Position numbers and translations under genes: made by a program. A stretch of 64,000 nt of DNA from Kribbella sp. CA-293567 (GTDB taxonomy: Bacteria > Actinomycetota > Actinomycetes > Propionibacteriales > Kribbellaceae), in contig NZ_CP114065.1 in NCBI RefSeq assembly GCF_027627575.1, positions 7,006,001-7,070,000 on the forward strand, written 5' to 3'. The notes beneath the pieces were generated by a model, which worked only from the letters and a program-made list of their open reading frames with translations, was not told the origin of the DNA and did no database searches. Numbering within the stretch: the first letter of the stretch is position 1; each line of letters opens with the position of its first letter. Below, one piece after another: positions 42,213 through 50,346 of this stretch.

Positions 42213-42228
42213 TCATCCCCAGGGATGA
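42213..42228. promoter_or_regulatory. TCATCCC-CA-GGGATGA palindrome
   Basis: Perfect 7-bp arms with a 2-nt centre. It lies downstream of the MmcQ-like gene (stop at 42266) and 91 bp upstream of the small membrane ORF start. Palindromes of this size are typical targets of NarL-type regulators like the one encoded nearby; it could also form a weak terminator. Confidence 0.4.
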
Positions 42229-42265
42229 CAACCTCCGCACATCGTTGCCGTAAGCCCCTACCTGG

Positions 42266-42607
42266 TCACTCGCCGAAGTACTCGGCGGCGACCTTCTGGG
42301 GCACGCACATCCGCCAGGCGTCCAGGATCAGCTCGCGCAACTCCGGCTCGTCGACCGCGGCCAGGTTGACCTCGATCCACTGGTACCGCTCGTCGGCGCG
42401 ACTCGGCGGCAGGAACTTCCCCGGGTACGCCGCCAGCGCCGCCTCGCGTTCCTCCTTCGGGAAGCCGATCCCCATCGTCTGCTCGTCCCGCGACAGCGCC
42501 AGATAGACGATCCGGCCGACCCGGAACTTGATCCGGTCGCGCACTATGACCTCATAACTGCGCGGCAACCCTTGCGTCACCCTGCGAATATCGGCCACCT
42601 CGGCCAT
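42266..42607 (-). CDS. MmcQ/YjbR family DNA-binding-like protein
   Basis: 113 residues from the ATG at 42607, chosen for the ribosome binding site GGGAGGG. Family features: IRRVTQGLPRSYEVIVRDRIKFRVGRIVYLALSRDEQTMGIGFPKEEREAALAAYPGKFLPP and YQWIEVNLAAVDEPELRELILDAWRMCVPQK. MmcQ/YjbR proteins have a CyaY-like fold and an unclear role. Monocistronic by appearance. Confidence 0.88.
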   Translation of the reverse strand: MAEVADIRRVTQGLPRSYEVIVRDRIKFRVGRIVYLALSRDEQTMGIGFPKEEREAALAAYPGKFLPPSRADERYQWIEVNLAAVDEPELRELILDAWRMCVPQKVAAEYFGE

Positions 42608-42715
42608 TGATTTCCCTCCCGGTTTGCGCAAAGCGGGGCTGATGTCACAGTCGTGTCGCAGCGACTTTACAGCCGGGCCACGTCACCGGCTGTCAGTGAT
42701 TACGGCATTGCCCGG

Positions 42716-42729
42716 TGAGAGCGCTCACG
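42716..42729. promoter_or_regulatory. CebR-like LacI-family operator
   Basis: TGAGAGCGCTCACG has an 8-bp perfect core GAGCGCTC and matches 11 of 14 positions of the CebR cellobiose-repressor site TGGGAGCGCTCCCA. It ends 14 bp before the start of the secreted protein gene at 42744. The repressor is not in this window. Confidence 0.45.
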
Positions 42730-42743
42730 CTAGCGTCCCGGAA

Positions 42744-43259
42744 ATGAGGCAAACCACCGTGAGGAAAGCAATTTCGATCACCGGGGCCACTGTTCTCGGG
42801 ATATCCGGCGTCATTCTGGTGAATCCGGCCGCGACCGCCGCCGTACCTTCGGCACAGCATTGTGTGGGCAGCGCCGATCGAGTCGGACAGCAATGTTTCG
42901 GCACCCTCGACGAAGCGCTCGGCCAAGCCCGCAAGCAGGTTGCGACCAAGGGGCCGCTACAAGCTCAGGGCGAGGTCATCCAGGGAACCTTCTTCGACAA
43001 CCGTGATTACGGCGGTGATTCTTTCACGGTCACCGGCGCGGGATTGTGCGACGGCTCGGACGGCGTCATCAATTACCAGTTCACATTCCCGCCGGAATGG
43101 CACAACCGGATCAGTTCGGTCCAGCCGTGGGCCAGTTGCAAGATCTGGCTGTATCCCGAGGCCGACCTCAACGGCGACCGTGACGGCCCGTTCAAGGTGA
43201 ACACCGGCTGGATCGGAACGATGCTCGACGACCGGACCGTCTCCGTCGGCTTCAGCTGA
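42744..43259 (+). CDS. Secreted protein with beta/gamma-crystallin-like motif
   Basis: 171 residues from the ATG at 42744, with a Sec signal peptide (ISITGATVLGISGVILVNPAATAA). The mature part has four cysteines (CVGS, QQCF, GLCDG, ASCKIW). The segment IQGTFFDNRDYGGDSFTVTG resembles a Greek-key crystallin motif, F-x-x-x-x-Y-G-G-x-x-F. The C-terminus, NTGWIGTMLDDRTVSVGFS, fits the second motif. Extracellular; function unknown. A CebR-like site sits just upstream. It precedes another secreted protein by 34 bp. Confidence 0.65.
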   Translation: MRQTTVRKAISITGATVLGISGVILVNPAATAAVPSAQHCVGSADRVGQQCFGTLDEALGQARKQVATKGPLQAQGEVIQGTFFDNRDYGGDSFTVTGAGLCDGSDGVINYQFTFPPEWHNRISSVQPWASCKIWLYPEADLNGDRDGPFKVNTGWIGTMLDDRTVSVGFS

Positions 43260-43293
43260 TCGACCGCCCCCATCCCAGTGAGGAAGTAGAGCC

Positions 43294-43899
43294 ATGCCGA
43301 AACGTCTTGCCATCACCACCGCCGTGCTGTTCTGCGCGGCCACCACGCTGACCGCGGCGCCGGCCTTCGCCGCCGACGGGCCGACCGGTCGCGAACTGCT
43401 GGAGAAGTGCGACCAGGGCACCGACACCTGTACCTTCCATCCCTACGGCCCGCCGGAGATCTTCCGCGGCGACGTGCACCAGGTCGGCGACTCCGTCTAC
43501 AACTGCACCGCCGACCTGCAGCGTTCGACCGTGAAGTGGTCCGAGACGACCGGTGAGTCGAACAGCTTCGGCGTCTCGGTCTCCGCGGAGTACGGCTTCT
43601 CGGAGGTCTTCAAGGTCTCGATCGAGACGTCGTACCAGCACACCTGGGAGACCTCCAGCACCGTCGGCCAGGACGACAGCGTCGACGTCCGGCCGGGTGA
43701 GCGGGGCTGGATCGAGCGGGCCACCGAGATGAGCCGGGTCAAGGGCAAGTACGAGATGCACTTCCCGGACCGGTACTACGACCACTACATCTGGTACCAG
43801 GAGTTCGAGGCCGTCGGCCCGGTCAAGGACGCCAAGGGTCTGATCACCAAGAAGACCGCGCCGATGACCGCCGAGGAGAAGGCCCAGCACTGCGGCTGA
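43294..43899 (+). CDS. Secreted protein, possibly aerolysin/ETX-MTX2-like fold
   Basis: 201 residues with a clear signal peptide (LAITTAVLFCAATTLTAAPAFAA). The central region, STVKWSETTGESNSFGVSVSAEYGFSEVFKVSIETSYQHTWETSSTVGQDDSVDVRPGERGWIERATEM, is a long run of Ser/Thr-rich amphipathic strands with a Gly/Pro turn. That pattern is seen in the pore-forming region of ETX/MTX2 (aerolysin-type) proteins. Several actinobacterial secreted proteins share it without known toxicity. Three cysteines lie near the termini. Likely cotranscribed with the preceding secreted protein and followed by a terminator. Confidence 0.6.
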   Translation: MPKRLAITTAVLFCAATTLTAAPAFAADGPTGRELLEKCDQGTDTCTFHPYGPPEIFRGDVHQVGDSVYNCTADLQRSTVKWSETTGESNSFGVSVSAEYGFSEVFKVSIETSYQHTWETSSTVGQDDSVDVRPGERGWIERATEMSRVKGKYEMHFPDRYYDHYIWYQEFEAVGPVKDAKGLITKKTAPMTAEEKAQHCG

Positions 43900-43931
43900 C
43901 CGCCGGACGGACCAGCAGTACGGCGACTCGC

Positions 43932-43971
43932 CCGAGCGCCGCCGGAGGCTCCCTGCCCCGGCGGCGCTCGG
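43932..43971 (+). terminator. Perfect 14-bp terminator hairpin
   Basis: CCGAGCGCCGCCGG pairs perfectly with CCGGCGGCGCTCGG around a 12-nt loop, 32 bp after the stop of the secreted protein gene and 30 bp before the next start. Confidence 0.75.
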
Positions 43972-44001
43972 CTGTTCGCGGGAGGTCTGTACCGTGGTCG
44001 G

Positions 44002-45039
44002 ATGCCCGAAACGATGGTGAGCGCGGTCGAAGGCGCCGAGGTGGTGTTCCGGCTCGGCGATCCTGAGCACGCCCTCACCGGCGTCCGGTTGTGGGAGGAA
44101 CTCGGGCTCGCGGCGGAGCAGCTCGAGTTCAAGCCGGTCGAAGGCGGCTGGGAACTGCGGCTGCCGCGACCGTCCGTGCACCGGATGGAGTACCTGTTCG
44201 ACATCGCCGGCACCGGGATGCGGACGGACCCGACGAACCCCCGGATCGTCGGTGGCGCGTTCGGCGAGCACTCCTGGCTCCCGCTGCCCGGGTACGTCGA
44301 GCCGGACTGGATCACGATCGAGCCGATCGCGTCGAGCCTGACGCCGCTGCCGGTCGAGGAGACGCCGGTGGGACCGATCGACGTCCAGGTCTGGGCGCCG
44401 GACGGGATCACCCCGGAGTTCGAGCTGCCGTTGCTGCTGGCCCACGACGGCCCGGAGTTCGCCATGTACGCCGGTCTGACTCACTACGTCGGCGCTCTGG
44501 TCGCCGACGGCTCGCTGCCGCCGTTACGGCTCGCGCTGATCCGGCCGGGGTCCCGCAACCTCTGGTACGCCGCCAACCCGCAGTACGCGGAGGCTCTGAC
44601 GCAGCACGTGCTGCCGGCGGCGACTTCGGCGTACCGGAGCAAGAAGCCGGTCCTGATGGGGGCCAGCCTCGGCGCGCTCGCCGCCCTGTACGCCGAGTGG
44701 CACCACCCGGGCACGTTCGAGGGCCTGTTCCTCCAGTCGGGATCGTTCTTCTCGCTCGAGACCGATCCGCAGGAGTCCAAGTTCGAGTACTACGCCGAAG
44801 TCACCGAGTTCGTCACCTCGGTGCTCACGGCCGGCACTGCCCCCAGCAGCCCGAGCATCGCGATGACCGCCGGGACGCCGGAGGAGAACGTGCACAACAA
44901 CCGGGTGATGGCGGCTCAGCTGTCCAAGCTGGGCCTCGAGGTCGCCTTCGACGAGACGCCGGACATGCACAACTTCACCGCTTGGCGCGATCTCTTCGAT
45001 CCCTGTCTGACCGATCTGCTGAACCGAGTCTGGGACTAG
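44002..45039 (+). CDS. Esterase family protein (enterochelin-esterase-like alpha/beta hydrolase)
   Basis: 345 residues. The N-terminal about 120 residues look like the immunoglobulin-like domain of Fes-type esterases (VVFRLGDPEHALTGVRLWEEL, HRMEYLFDIAG). The C-terminal hydrolase has the nucleophile elbow MGASLGALAA and the catalytic His in DMHNFTAWRD, with FLQSGSFF. No signal peptide. Fes-type enzymes hydrolyse ester bonds in siderophores, but the family is broad. It is followed at 10 bp by an MFS gene and then another esterase. Confidence 0.85.
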   Translation: MPETMVSAVEGAEVVFRLGDPEHALTGVRLWEELGLAAEQLEFKPVEGGWELRLPRPSVHRMEYLFDIAGTGMRTDPTNPRIVGGAFGEHSWLPLPGYVEPDWITIEPIASSLTPLPVEETPVGPIDVQVWAPDGITPEFELPLLLAHDGPEFAMYAGLTHYVGALVADGSLPPLRLALIRPGSRNLWYAANPQYAEALTQHVLPAATSAYRSKKPVLMGASLGALAALYAEWHHPGTFEGLFLQSGSFFSLETDPQESKFEYYAEVTEFVTSVLTAGTAPSSPSIAMTAGTPEENVHNNRVMAAQLSKLGLEVAFDETPDMHNFTAWRDLFDPCLTDLLNRVWD

Positions 45040-45049
45040 GGTCGAGCGG

Positions 45050-46177
45050 GTGCTGAAGACACTCGCTGGATTCGGGGCGTTCGGGCTCTTCTGGGGTGCC
45101 TGGGGCGCGGTGCTCCCTGCGGTGAAGGCCGAAGCAGGGGTCAGTGACGCCCAGCTCGGCGCCGCGCTGCTGTGTGTTGGACTCGGCGCGCTGTGCTCGA
45201 TGCGCTTCACCGGCTACCTGATCGACCGGTACGGCGGTGTGGTGCTGCCCGTGGCCGTCCTGCTGTTCGCCGCCTGTGGCGTGCTGCCCGCGCTGGCCGG
45301 GTCAGCCGTCGCGCTGGGGGGCGCACTCTTCTTGCTCGGTGCCACCTCGGGTGCGACCGACGTAGCCATCAACGCCACCGGCTCCTCCTCCGAGGCGGCC
45401 ACCGGCAAACCGCTGATGAATCTGGCTCACGGGCTGTTCTCCATCGCCGTAGTAGTAGCCAGCCTCAGTACTGCGGCCCTCCGCGCGGCCGGGGCCGGCG
45501 CCCTGCCGGTACTCGGGTGTGTCTTCGTGCTGGTCGCTCTGGTGGCCCTCCTGGTCCTGCTGCCCGGCTCGACGAAGATCAAGCCCGTAGTACAGGAGAA
45601 GGCCCCGCGCCGGCTGGAGCCCGCACTGCTGGTGTTCGGCGGTCTCTGCGCCCTGGCCTTCGTAGTCGAGAACGCCTGGCAGAGCTGGAGCGCCGTACAC
45701 CTCGACACCACCCTGGGCGCTGCCCCGGCGCTCGCCTCCAGCGCACCCGCCGTGTTCGCCGCAGCAGCAGCGACCGGCCGAATCAGCGGCAACGCTCTCC
45801 TGCGCCGGCTCCGGCCCACCCAGCTCCTGGTCGCAGGCGGCATCGTGGCGGCCCTGGGCAGCGCTCTGGCGGCCGTAGCGGGCAACCCGTGGCTCGCGCT
45901 GGTCGGCATAGCCGTCGCAGGCCTCGGTACGTCGGTCTGCGCGCCGACCATCATCAGCATGGCCGGCGCCTGGGCCGGACCCGAGCGGCGAGCCGGCGCG
46001 ATCTCCACCGTCACCACGATCGCCTACCTGGGCTTTCTGCTCGGCCCTGCCGCCGTCGGCCTGTTCTCCAGCATCTGGTCGTTGCCTACGGCATTGGGCG
46101 GCGTCGCGGTACTCGCTGTAGTCGTCGCCGTGCTCGGTCCGATGGCAGGACGCGCTGGGACGAGGCAAACGTCGTAA
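45050..46177 (+). CDS. MFS transporter
   Basis: 375 residues from a GTG, with 12 predicted helices beginning TLAGFGAFGLFWGAWGAVLPAVKAEAGVSDAQLGAALLCVGLGALCSM. The loop after helix 2 is GYLIDRYGGVVLPVA. Mid-protein VFGGLCALAFVVENAWQSWSAVHL is typical of the small YbjJ-like MFS group. Substrate unknown. Ten bases after an esterase gene and 40 bp before another, so it may move a substrate or product of these hydrolases. Confidence 0.9.
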   Translation: MLKTLAGFGAFGLFWGAWGAVLPAVKAEAGVSDAQLGAALLCVGLGALCSMRFTGYLIDRYGGVVLPVAVLLFAACGVLPALAGSAVALGGALFLLGATSGATDVAINATGSSSEAATGKPLMNLAHGLFSIAVVVASLSTAALRAAGAGALPVLGCVFVLVALVALLVLLPGSTKIKPVVQEKAPRRLEPALLVFGGLCALAFVVENAWQSWSAVHLDTTLGAAPALASSAPAVFAAAAATGRISGNALLRRLRPTQLLVAGGIVAALGSALAAVAGNPWLALVGIAVAGLGTSVCAPTIISMAGAWAGPERRAGAISTVTTIAYLGFLLGPAAVGLFSSIWSLPTALGGVAVLAVVVAVLGPMAGRAGTRQTS

Positions 46178-46217
46178 AGACATGGCAGGGTGGCGACACG
46201 AGAAGGGGTGAGGCTGG

Positions 46218-46964
46218 ATGGAGCGCGAGCAGGTCGAGCTGAACGCACCCGGGCTGGACCGGCCCGGCACACTGATCCGCTACGGCCACTACGGCCGGCC
46301 GGTGCTGGTGTTCCCGAGCGAGCAGGGCCGGGCCTGGGACTACGAGAACAACGGGATGGTCGGCGCCGTCGCCGACCTGATCGAGGCCGGCCGGGTCAAG
46401 CTGTACTGCGTCGACTCCTACGACCAGGTGAGCTGGTCCGACCGCGGCATCCCGCTGGAGGAGCGAGCCCGCCGCCACGGCCTGTACGAGTCGTGGATCC
46501 TGGACCAGGTGGTCCCGGCGATCGGCAGCGACACCCCGGGCGCCTCCGACATCATCACCACCGGTTGCAGCCTGGGCGCCTTCCACGCACTCAACTTCGC
46601 GGTCAAACGCGCCGACCTGTTCCCGGTCGCGATCTGCCAGTCGGGCAACTACGACGCCTCCAGCTGGCACGCCTGGGGTGAGCGCGGCGACGCGACGTAC
46701 TTCAACAACCCGGCCGACTACCTGCCGAACCTGGAAGGTGACCACCTGGCCTGGCTGCGCGAGCGGCTCCTCCTGGTGCTCACCGTCGGTCAGGGCGACT
46801 GGGAGACCCACCCGACCGGCTCGTTGCCCTCGGCGCGCGCCACCGCCGGGCTACTGGCCGCCAAAGGCATCCCGCATGAGCTGGACCTGTGGGGGTACGA
46901 CGTAGCCCATGACTGGCCCTGGTGGCGCAAGCAACTCGCCCACCACCTGCCCCGATTCGTCTAA
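46218..46964 (+). CDS. Esterase/alpha-beta hydrolase paired with ATP-grasp gene
   Basis: 248 residues. Conserved elements: RYGHYGRPVLVFPSEQGRAWDYENNGMV at the N-terminus, the nucleophile elbow TTGCSLGAFHALNFAVKRADLF and His in GYDVAHDWPWWR. This is the short PutA-esterase-like group (IPR000801-type) often encoded next to an ATP-grasp protein. It ends 10 bp before the ATP-grasp gene. A hydrolase plus ligase pair suggests modification and turnover of one small molecule, which is inference. Confidence 0.85.
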   Translation: MEREQVELNAPGLDRPGTLIRYGHYGRPVLVFPSEQGRAWDYENNGMVGAVADLIEAGRVKLYCVDSYDQVSWSDRGIPLEERARRHGLYESWILDQVVPAIGSDTPGASDIITTGCSLGAFHALNFAVKRADLFPVAICQSGNYDASSWHAWGERGDATYFNNPADYLPNLEGDHLAWLRERLLLVLTVGQGDWETHPTGSLPSARATAGLLAAKGIPHELDLWGYDVAHDWPWWRKQLAHHLPRFV

Positions 46965-46974
46965 GGAGCCTGGA

Positions 46975-48210
46975 ATGGCTGACCGCTCTCAGCACTTGAT
47001 CGGGTTGTTGCTCGGCGCCGAGGAGGACTGGCCGCAGGCGTTCGAGGCGCTGCTGCGGCGGGTCGGACCGGTCACCGCGAACGGCCGCACGCACGAGTTC
47101 ACCACCGACCGGCTGACGATCGAGCCGTTCGACCTGAACGACCCGGTCCGGGTCGAGCTGGTGATCGACCGGCTGGCCTACTGGTACTACCACCCGCGCG
47201 AGTGGCTGAAGAAGGCCGCGCTGATGAACGGCACCTACCTGCTCAACTCGCCGTTCACCTTCCAGGCGATGGAGAAGCACAGCGCGTACTGCGCGATGCT
47301 GCGGCTCGGCCTGAAGATCCCGCGGACCGTGCTGGTGCCGTACAAGAACCCGGTCGACAACGTCCGCTGGGCCTACACCGCGGCGAAGTACAACAAGCCG
47401 TTCGACCTGGACGCGATCGCCGACGACCTCGGCTACCCGATGTACATGAAGCCGTTCGACGGCGGCGGCTGGCGCGGGGTCTCGCGGATCGACAACCGTG
47501 AGGACCTGCACACCGCCTACGACGAGTCCGGCGAGATGCTGATGCACCTGCAGGCGACGGTCGAGTACGAGAAGTTCGCCCGGGCGCTGTCGATCGGCGC
47601 CGAGACGATGGTGATGGACTTCCGGCCGGACGAGCCGATGCACAACCGGTACGCCGTCTCGCACGACTTCCTCAGCCCGTCGGCCGGCCACCAGTCGGTC
47701 GCGATCAGCCGGATCGTGAACGCCTTCTTCGGCTGGGAGTTCAACTCCTGCGAGATGCTCGTGCACGGCGACTCGGTGCACCCGATCGACTATGCCAACG
47801 CCTGTCCGGACGTGGCGATCACCTCGCTGCACTACTACTTCCCGTGGGCGATCGGCGCGCTGGTGAAGTGGTCGGTGTTCTCGCTGGCGACCGGCCGCAA
47901 GACCAAGGTCGACCTGCACACCGAGCGGTACTTCGCGATCGCCGACGACGAGTCGCTGGACTACGACGCCAAGCTGGCCGGCTATCTGGCACTGGCCGAC
48001 GAGTACTTCGAGACCGCGAAGTACCACGAGTGGTGCGCCGAGAACCTGCCGAACTTCGACCAGCAACTGGTCGAGTGGGCGCAGAGCGAGGACTTCGACC
48101 GGATCCTGCGGGAGACGGTCGCGGCCACCTACCCGGCGCACGAACACGAGAAGTTCCTCGCGCACTTCCGCGGCCTGACCGGGCTGTGGGTCACCGACCA
48201 GAGCAAGTAG
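46975..48210 (+). CDS. ATP-grasp family ligase-like protein
   Basis: 411 residues from the ATG at 46975 with AAGGAG upstream. ATP-grasp features: the N-terminal subdomain and lysine in LNSPFTFQAMEKHSAYCAMLRLGLKIPRT; LGYPMYMKPFDGGGWRGVSRI (phosphate-binding glycine loop); and metal ligands near EFNSCEMLVHGDSVHPIDYANACPD. ATP-grasp enzymes join a carboxylate to an amine or thiol through an acyl-phosphate. No substrate can be read out. It follows the esterase at 10 bp and ends at a strong terminator. Confidence 0.85.
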   Translation: MADRSQHLIGLLLGAEEDWPQAFEALLRRVGPVTANGRTHEFTTDRLTIEPFDLNDPVRVELVIDRLAYWYYHPREWLKKAALMNGTYLLNSPFTFQAMEKHSAYCAMLRLGLKIPRTVLVPYKNPVDNVRWAYTAAKYNKPFDLDAIADDLGYPMYMKPFDGGGWRGVSRIDNREDLHTAYDESGEMLMHLQATVEYEKFARALSIGAETMVMDFRPDEPMHNRYAVSHDFLSPSAGHQSVAISRIVNAFFGWEFNSCEMLVHGDSVHPIDYANACPDVAITSLHYYFPWAIGALVKWSVFSLATGRKTKVDLHTERYFAIADDESLDYDAKLAGYLALADEYFETAKYHEWCAENLPNFDQQLVEWAQSEDFDRILRETVAATYPAHEHEKFLAHFRGLTGLWVTDQSK

Positions 48211-48213
48211 CCG

Positions 48214-48256
48214 GCGCCTCGTCCTAACGGACGAGGCGCTCGTCCTTTACGACGAG
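48214..48256 (+). terminator. Terminator: 11-bp hairpin with second overlapping hairpin
   Basis: GCGCCTCGTCC pairs perfectly with GGACGAGGCGC around TAAC (48214-48239), followed by CTCGTC-N6-GACGAG (48239-48256) with a CTTTA tract in its loop. It starts 4 bp after the ATP-grasp stop. Confidence 0.8.
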
Positions 48257-48335
48257 ATCGGCCGCCCGGCCGACCCATCGGGGCCCGGCAGCGCGTCATC
48301 GGAGGCAGAGACATTCCGCTTCCGGGAGGTTCGAC

Positions 48336-50045
48336 GTGCGCCGCGTGCTGTTACGGCTGTCCGGCTGGTTCCTGGCCGTGTTCTTCGTACTGGTGATCGC
48401 CGTGGTGATCGCGTTCTTCGCCGGCTACCAGCGGACCCGGATCCCGGAGGTGAACGAGGAGTTCCGGGCCAACGCGACGATCGTCACGTACGCCGACGGA
48501 ACCAGCCAGCTCGGCTCGTTCTACGAGCAGAACCGCAAGTCGGTGGCCCTGGCCGAGGTACCGAAACACGTCCAGGACGCGGTCATCGCGGCCGAGGACC
48601 GCAGCTTCTGGACCAATCCCGGCATCTCGCTGCCGGGAATGGCCCGGGCCGCGCTGGCGATTGCCCGCGGCAAGCAGTTGCAGGGCGGCTCGACGATCAC
48701 CCAGCAGTACGTGAAGGTGATGTACCTGACCCAGGAACGCACCCTGTCGCGCAAGCTCGACGAGCTGTTCATCGCGACCAAGGTCAGCCGCACCCAGGAC
48801 AAGAAGACGATCCTGGAGAACTACCTCAACACGATCTACTTCGGTGAGGGGGCCTACGGCATCCGGGCAGCCGGCCAGGTCTACTTCGGGGTCGACCATC
48901 CGCGGAACCTGAGCGCACCGCAGGCGGCGTACCTGGCGACCGTGCTGAACAACCCGACCTGGTTCGACTCCGACCGGCCGGAGGCCGCCGGGCGCACGCT
49001 GTCCCGCTATCGGTACGTGCTGCACGGGATGGCGGAGCTGGGCACGATCCGGGCCGGGCAGGAGGCGAGGTACCGCAAAGCCCTTCCGGTGCTGAAGAAA
49101 CGCCGCAAGGGCAACCGGTACGCCGGTCCGGCCGGCTACCTGCTCGACCTGGCCCGCCGGGAGCTGGCGCAGTACGGGTTCGAGGGGGATCGGCTCAGCG
49201 GAGGTGGGCTGCGGGTGATCACGACCTTCGACCGTGAGCTCCAGCAGCGCGCGGTAGCGGCGACGACCGCAGGGGCGAGCGATCCGCGCGTGCACGTCGC
49301 GCTGGCCTCGGTCCGGCCACGGACGGGCGAGGTGGTTGCTCTGGTGGGCGGCCGGGACTATCTCGCGAACCAGCAGAACTGGGCAACCACGAAAGCTCCT
49401 CCGGCCGCGCTGCTGCGCCCTTTCGCGCTGCTGGCCGAGCCGAGCGACAAGGGGGTCAACAGTGTCTTCTTCGATCTGGTCGACTCCCGTCAGGGCGAGC
49501 GCATCTCGCGGGCCGCCGAAGCGGCCGGGATCCCTCGCATCCCCAGGGCCGACCGGGGCGCTCCGGGGCTCGGACCTGATCCGCTGGCTTCGCCACTGGA
49601 CCTTGCGGCGGCCTACGGAACTGTGGCCGCGGACGGCCTGCGAGTGCGTCCTCACGTGATCAAGGAGATCAGGGACTCGCACGGGAAGGTGTTGTGGTCC
49701 GCTGACCCGAAACGTGTTCCTGCCTTCGACCAGAAGGTCGCGCAGTACGTGTACGGCTCGATGGTGAGCCGGGGAGCGCGGGCAGCCGGGCTGAGCATCG
49801 AGAAGCGGCGGTTCAACAAGAAGTGCCGGTGCAAGCGGTACCGCGGCGCGCAGGACACGACGGCCAACTGGTGGGTCGGCGCGATGCCTGAACTGTCGAC
49901 CGCGGTGCTCTATCGGGCCGGGAAAGAAGGCGAGTCCAGCCTCGGGCAGTACGGCGCCGACGAGTCGCTGCCGTTGAACGTGTGGTCGACGTACGCCGGT
50001 CCGCGGGCGTTCAGACCAGCAAGGCCAGAAGGGCCGCTGCGATGA
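48336..50045 (+). CDS. Class A PBP-like GT51 glycosyltransferase with degenerate transpeptidase domain
   Basis: 569 residues from a GTG with GGGAGG upstream. One transmembrane anchor (about 10-30). The GT51 domain is intact: AAEDRSFW with catalytic Glu87, QGGSTITQQY (116-125), RKLDE (139-143), ILENYLNTIYFGEGAYGIRAA. The transpeptidase half keeps the fold but not the chemistry. The segment normally PGSSFKPF reads PAALLRPF, so the SxxK serine is Ala358 and the lysine Arg361, and the KTGTT motif reads AQDTT (505-509). It should polymerise glycan without cross-linking, or act as a scaffold. Confidence 0.88.
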   Translation: MRRVLLRLSGWFLAVFFVLVIAVVIAFFAGYQRTRIPEVNEEFRANATIVTYADGTSQLGSFYEQNRKSVALAEVPKHVQDAVIAAEDRSFWTNPGISLPGMARAALAIARGKQLQGGSTITQQYVKVMYLTQERTLSRKLDELFIATKVSRTQDKKTILENYLNTIYFGEGAYGIRAAGQVYFGVDHPRNLSAPQAAYLATVLNNPTWFDSDRPEAAGRTLSRYRYVLHGMAELGTIRAGQEARYRKALPVLKKRRKGNRYAGPAGYLLDLARRELAQYGFEGDRLSGGGLRVITTFDRELQQRAVAATTAGASDPRVHVALASVRPRTGEVVALVGGRDYLANQQNWATTKAPPAALLRPFALLAEPSDKGVNSVFFDLVDSRQGERISRAAEAAGIPRIPRADRGAPGLGPDPLASPLDLAAAYGTVAADGLRVRPHVIKEIRDSHGKVLWSADPKRVPAFDQKVAQYVYGSMVSRGARAAGLSIEKRRFNKKCRCKRYRGAQDTTANWWVGAMPELSTAVLYRAGKEGESSLGQYGADESLPLNVWSTYAGPRAFRPARPEGPLR

Positions 50046-50346
50046 AGAGCTGGATCGCCGCCGAGACGGCCCGGCGCCCCGGATGCTCCGACTTGAGCCA
50101 GGGCAGTTGCGGCCAGGCCCAGCCGGAGTACGCGGTGGCGGCGGCCATCAGGACCAGGCCCACCAGCCACAGCCAGGGCGGCAGCGACTGCCAGTCCGCG
50201 GTCGCGCGGGCGAGGAACAGGAACAGGAAGCCGACGGTCAGGACGATCAACAGGTCCAGGCGGTCCCGGAACTTGCGGCCGCGGATCTGCCAGAGCGCGA
50301 GCAGCGGGTAGCCGACCGCCAGCGCGATCGCGATGTACATCGTCAT
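50011..50346 (-). CDS. Small four-helix membrane protein
   Basis: 111 residues. Hydrophobic segments YIAIALAVGYPLLALW, LDLLIVLTVGFLFLFLARA, LWLVGLVLMAAATAYSGWAW and AVSAAIQLFIAAALLALLV indicate four helices. No family recognised. Its 3' end overlaps the convergent PBP-like gene by 35 bp, and its start overlaps the upstream serine hydrolase stop by 4 bp, so it is cotranscribed with that gene. Confidence 0.7.
   Translation of the reverse strand: MTMYIAIALAVGYPLLALWQIRGRKFRDRLDLLIVLTVGFLFLFLARATADWQSLPPWLWLVGLVLMAAATAYSGWAWPQLPWLKSEHPGRRAVSAAIQLFIAAALLALLV

Noticed and set aside
46780-48165. A 461-codon open frame on the minus strand
   Set aside because: It is antisense to the ATP-grasp gene, whose protein has clear motifs and a good ribosome binding site. 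The antisense product is Val/Arg/Leu/Gln-rich with no recognisable fold.
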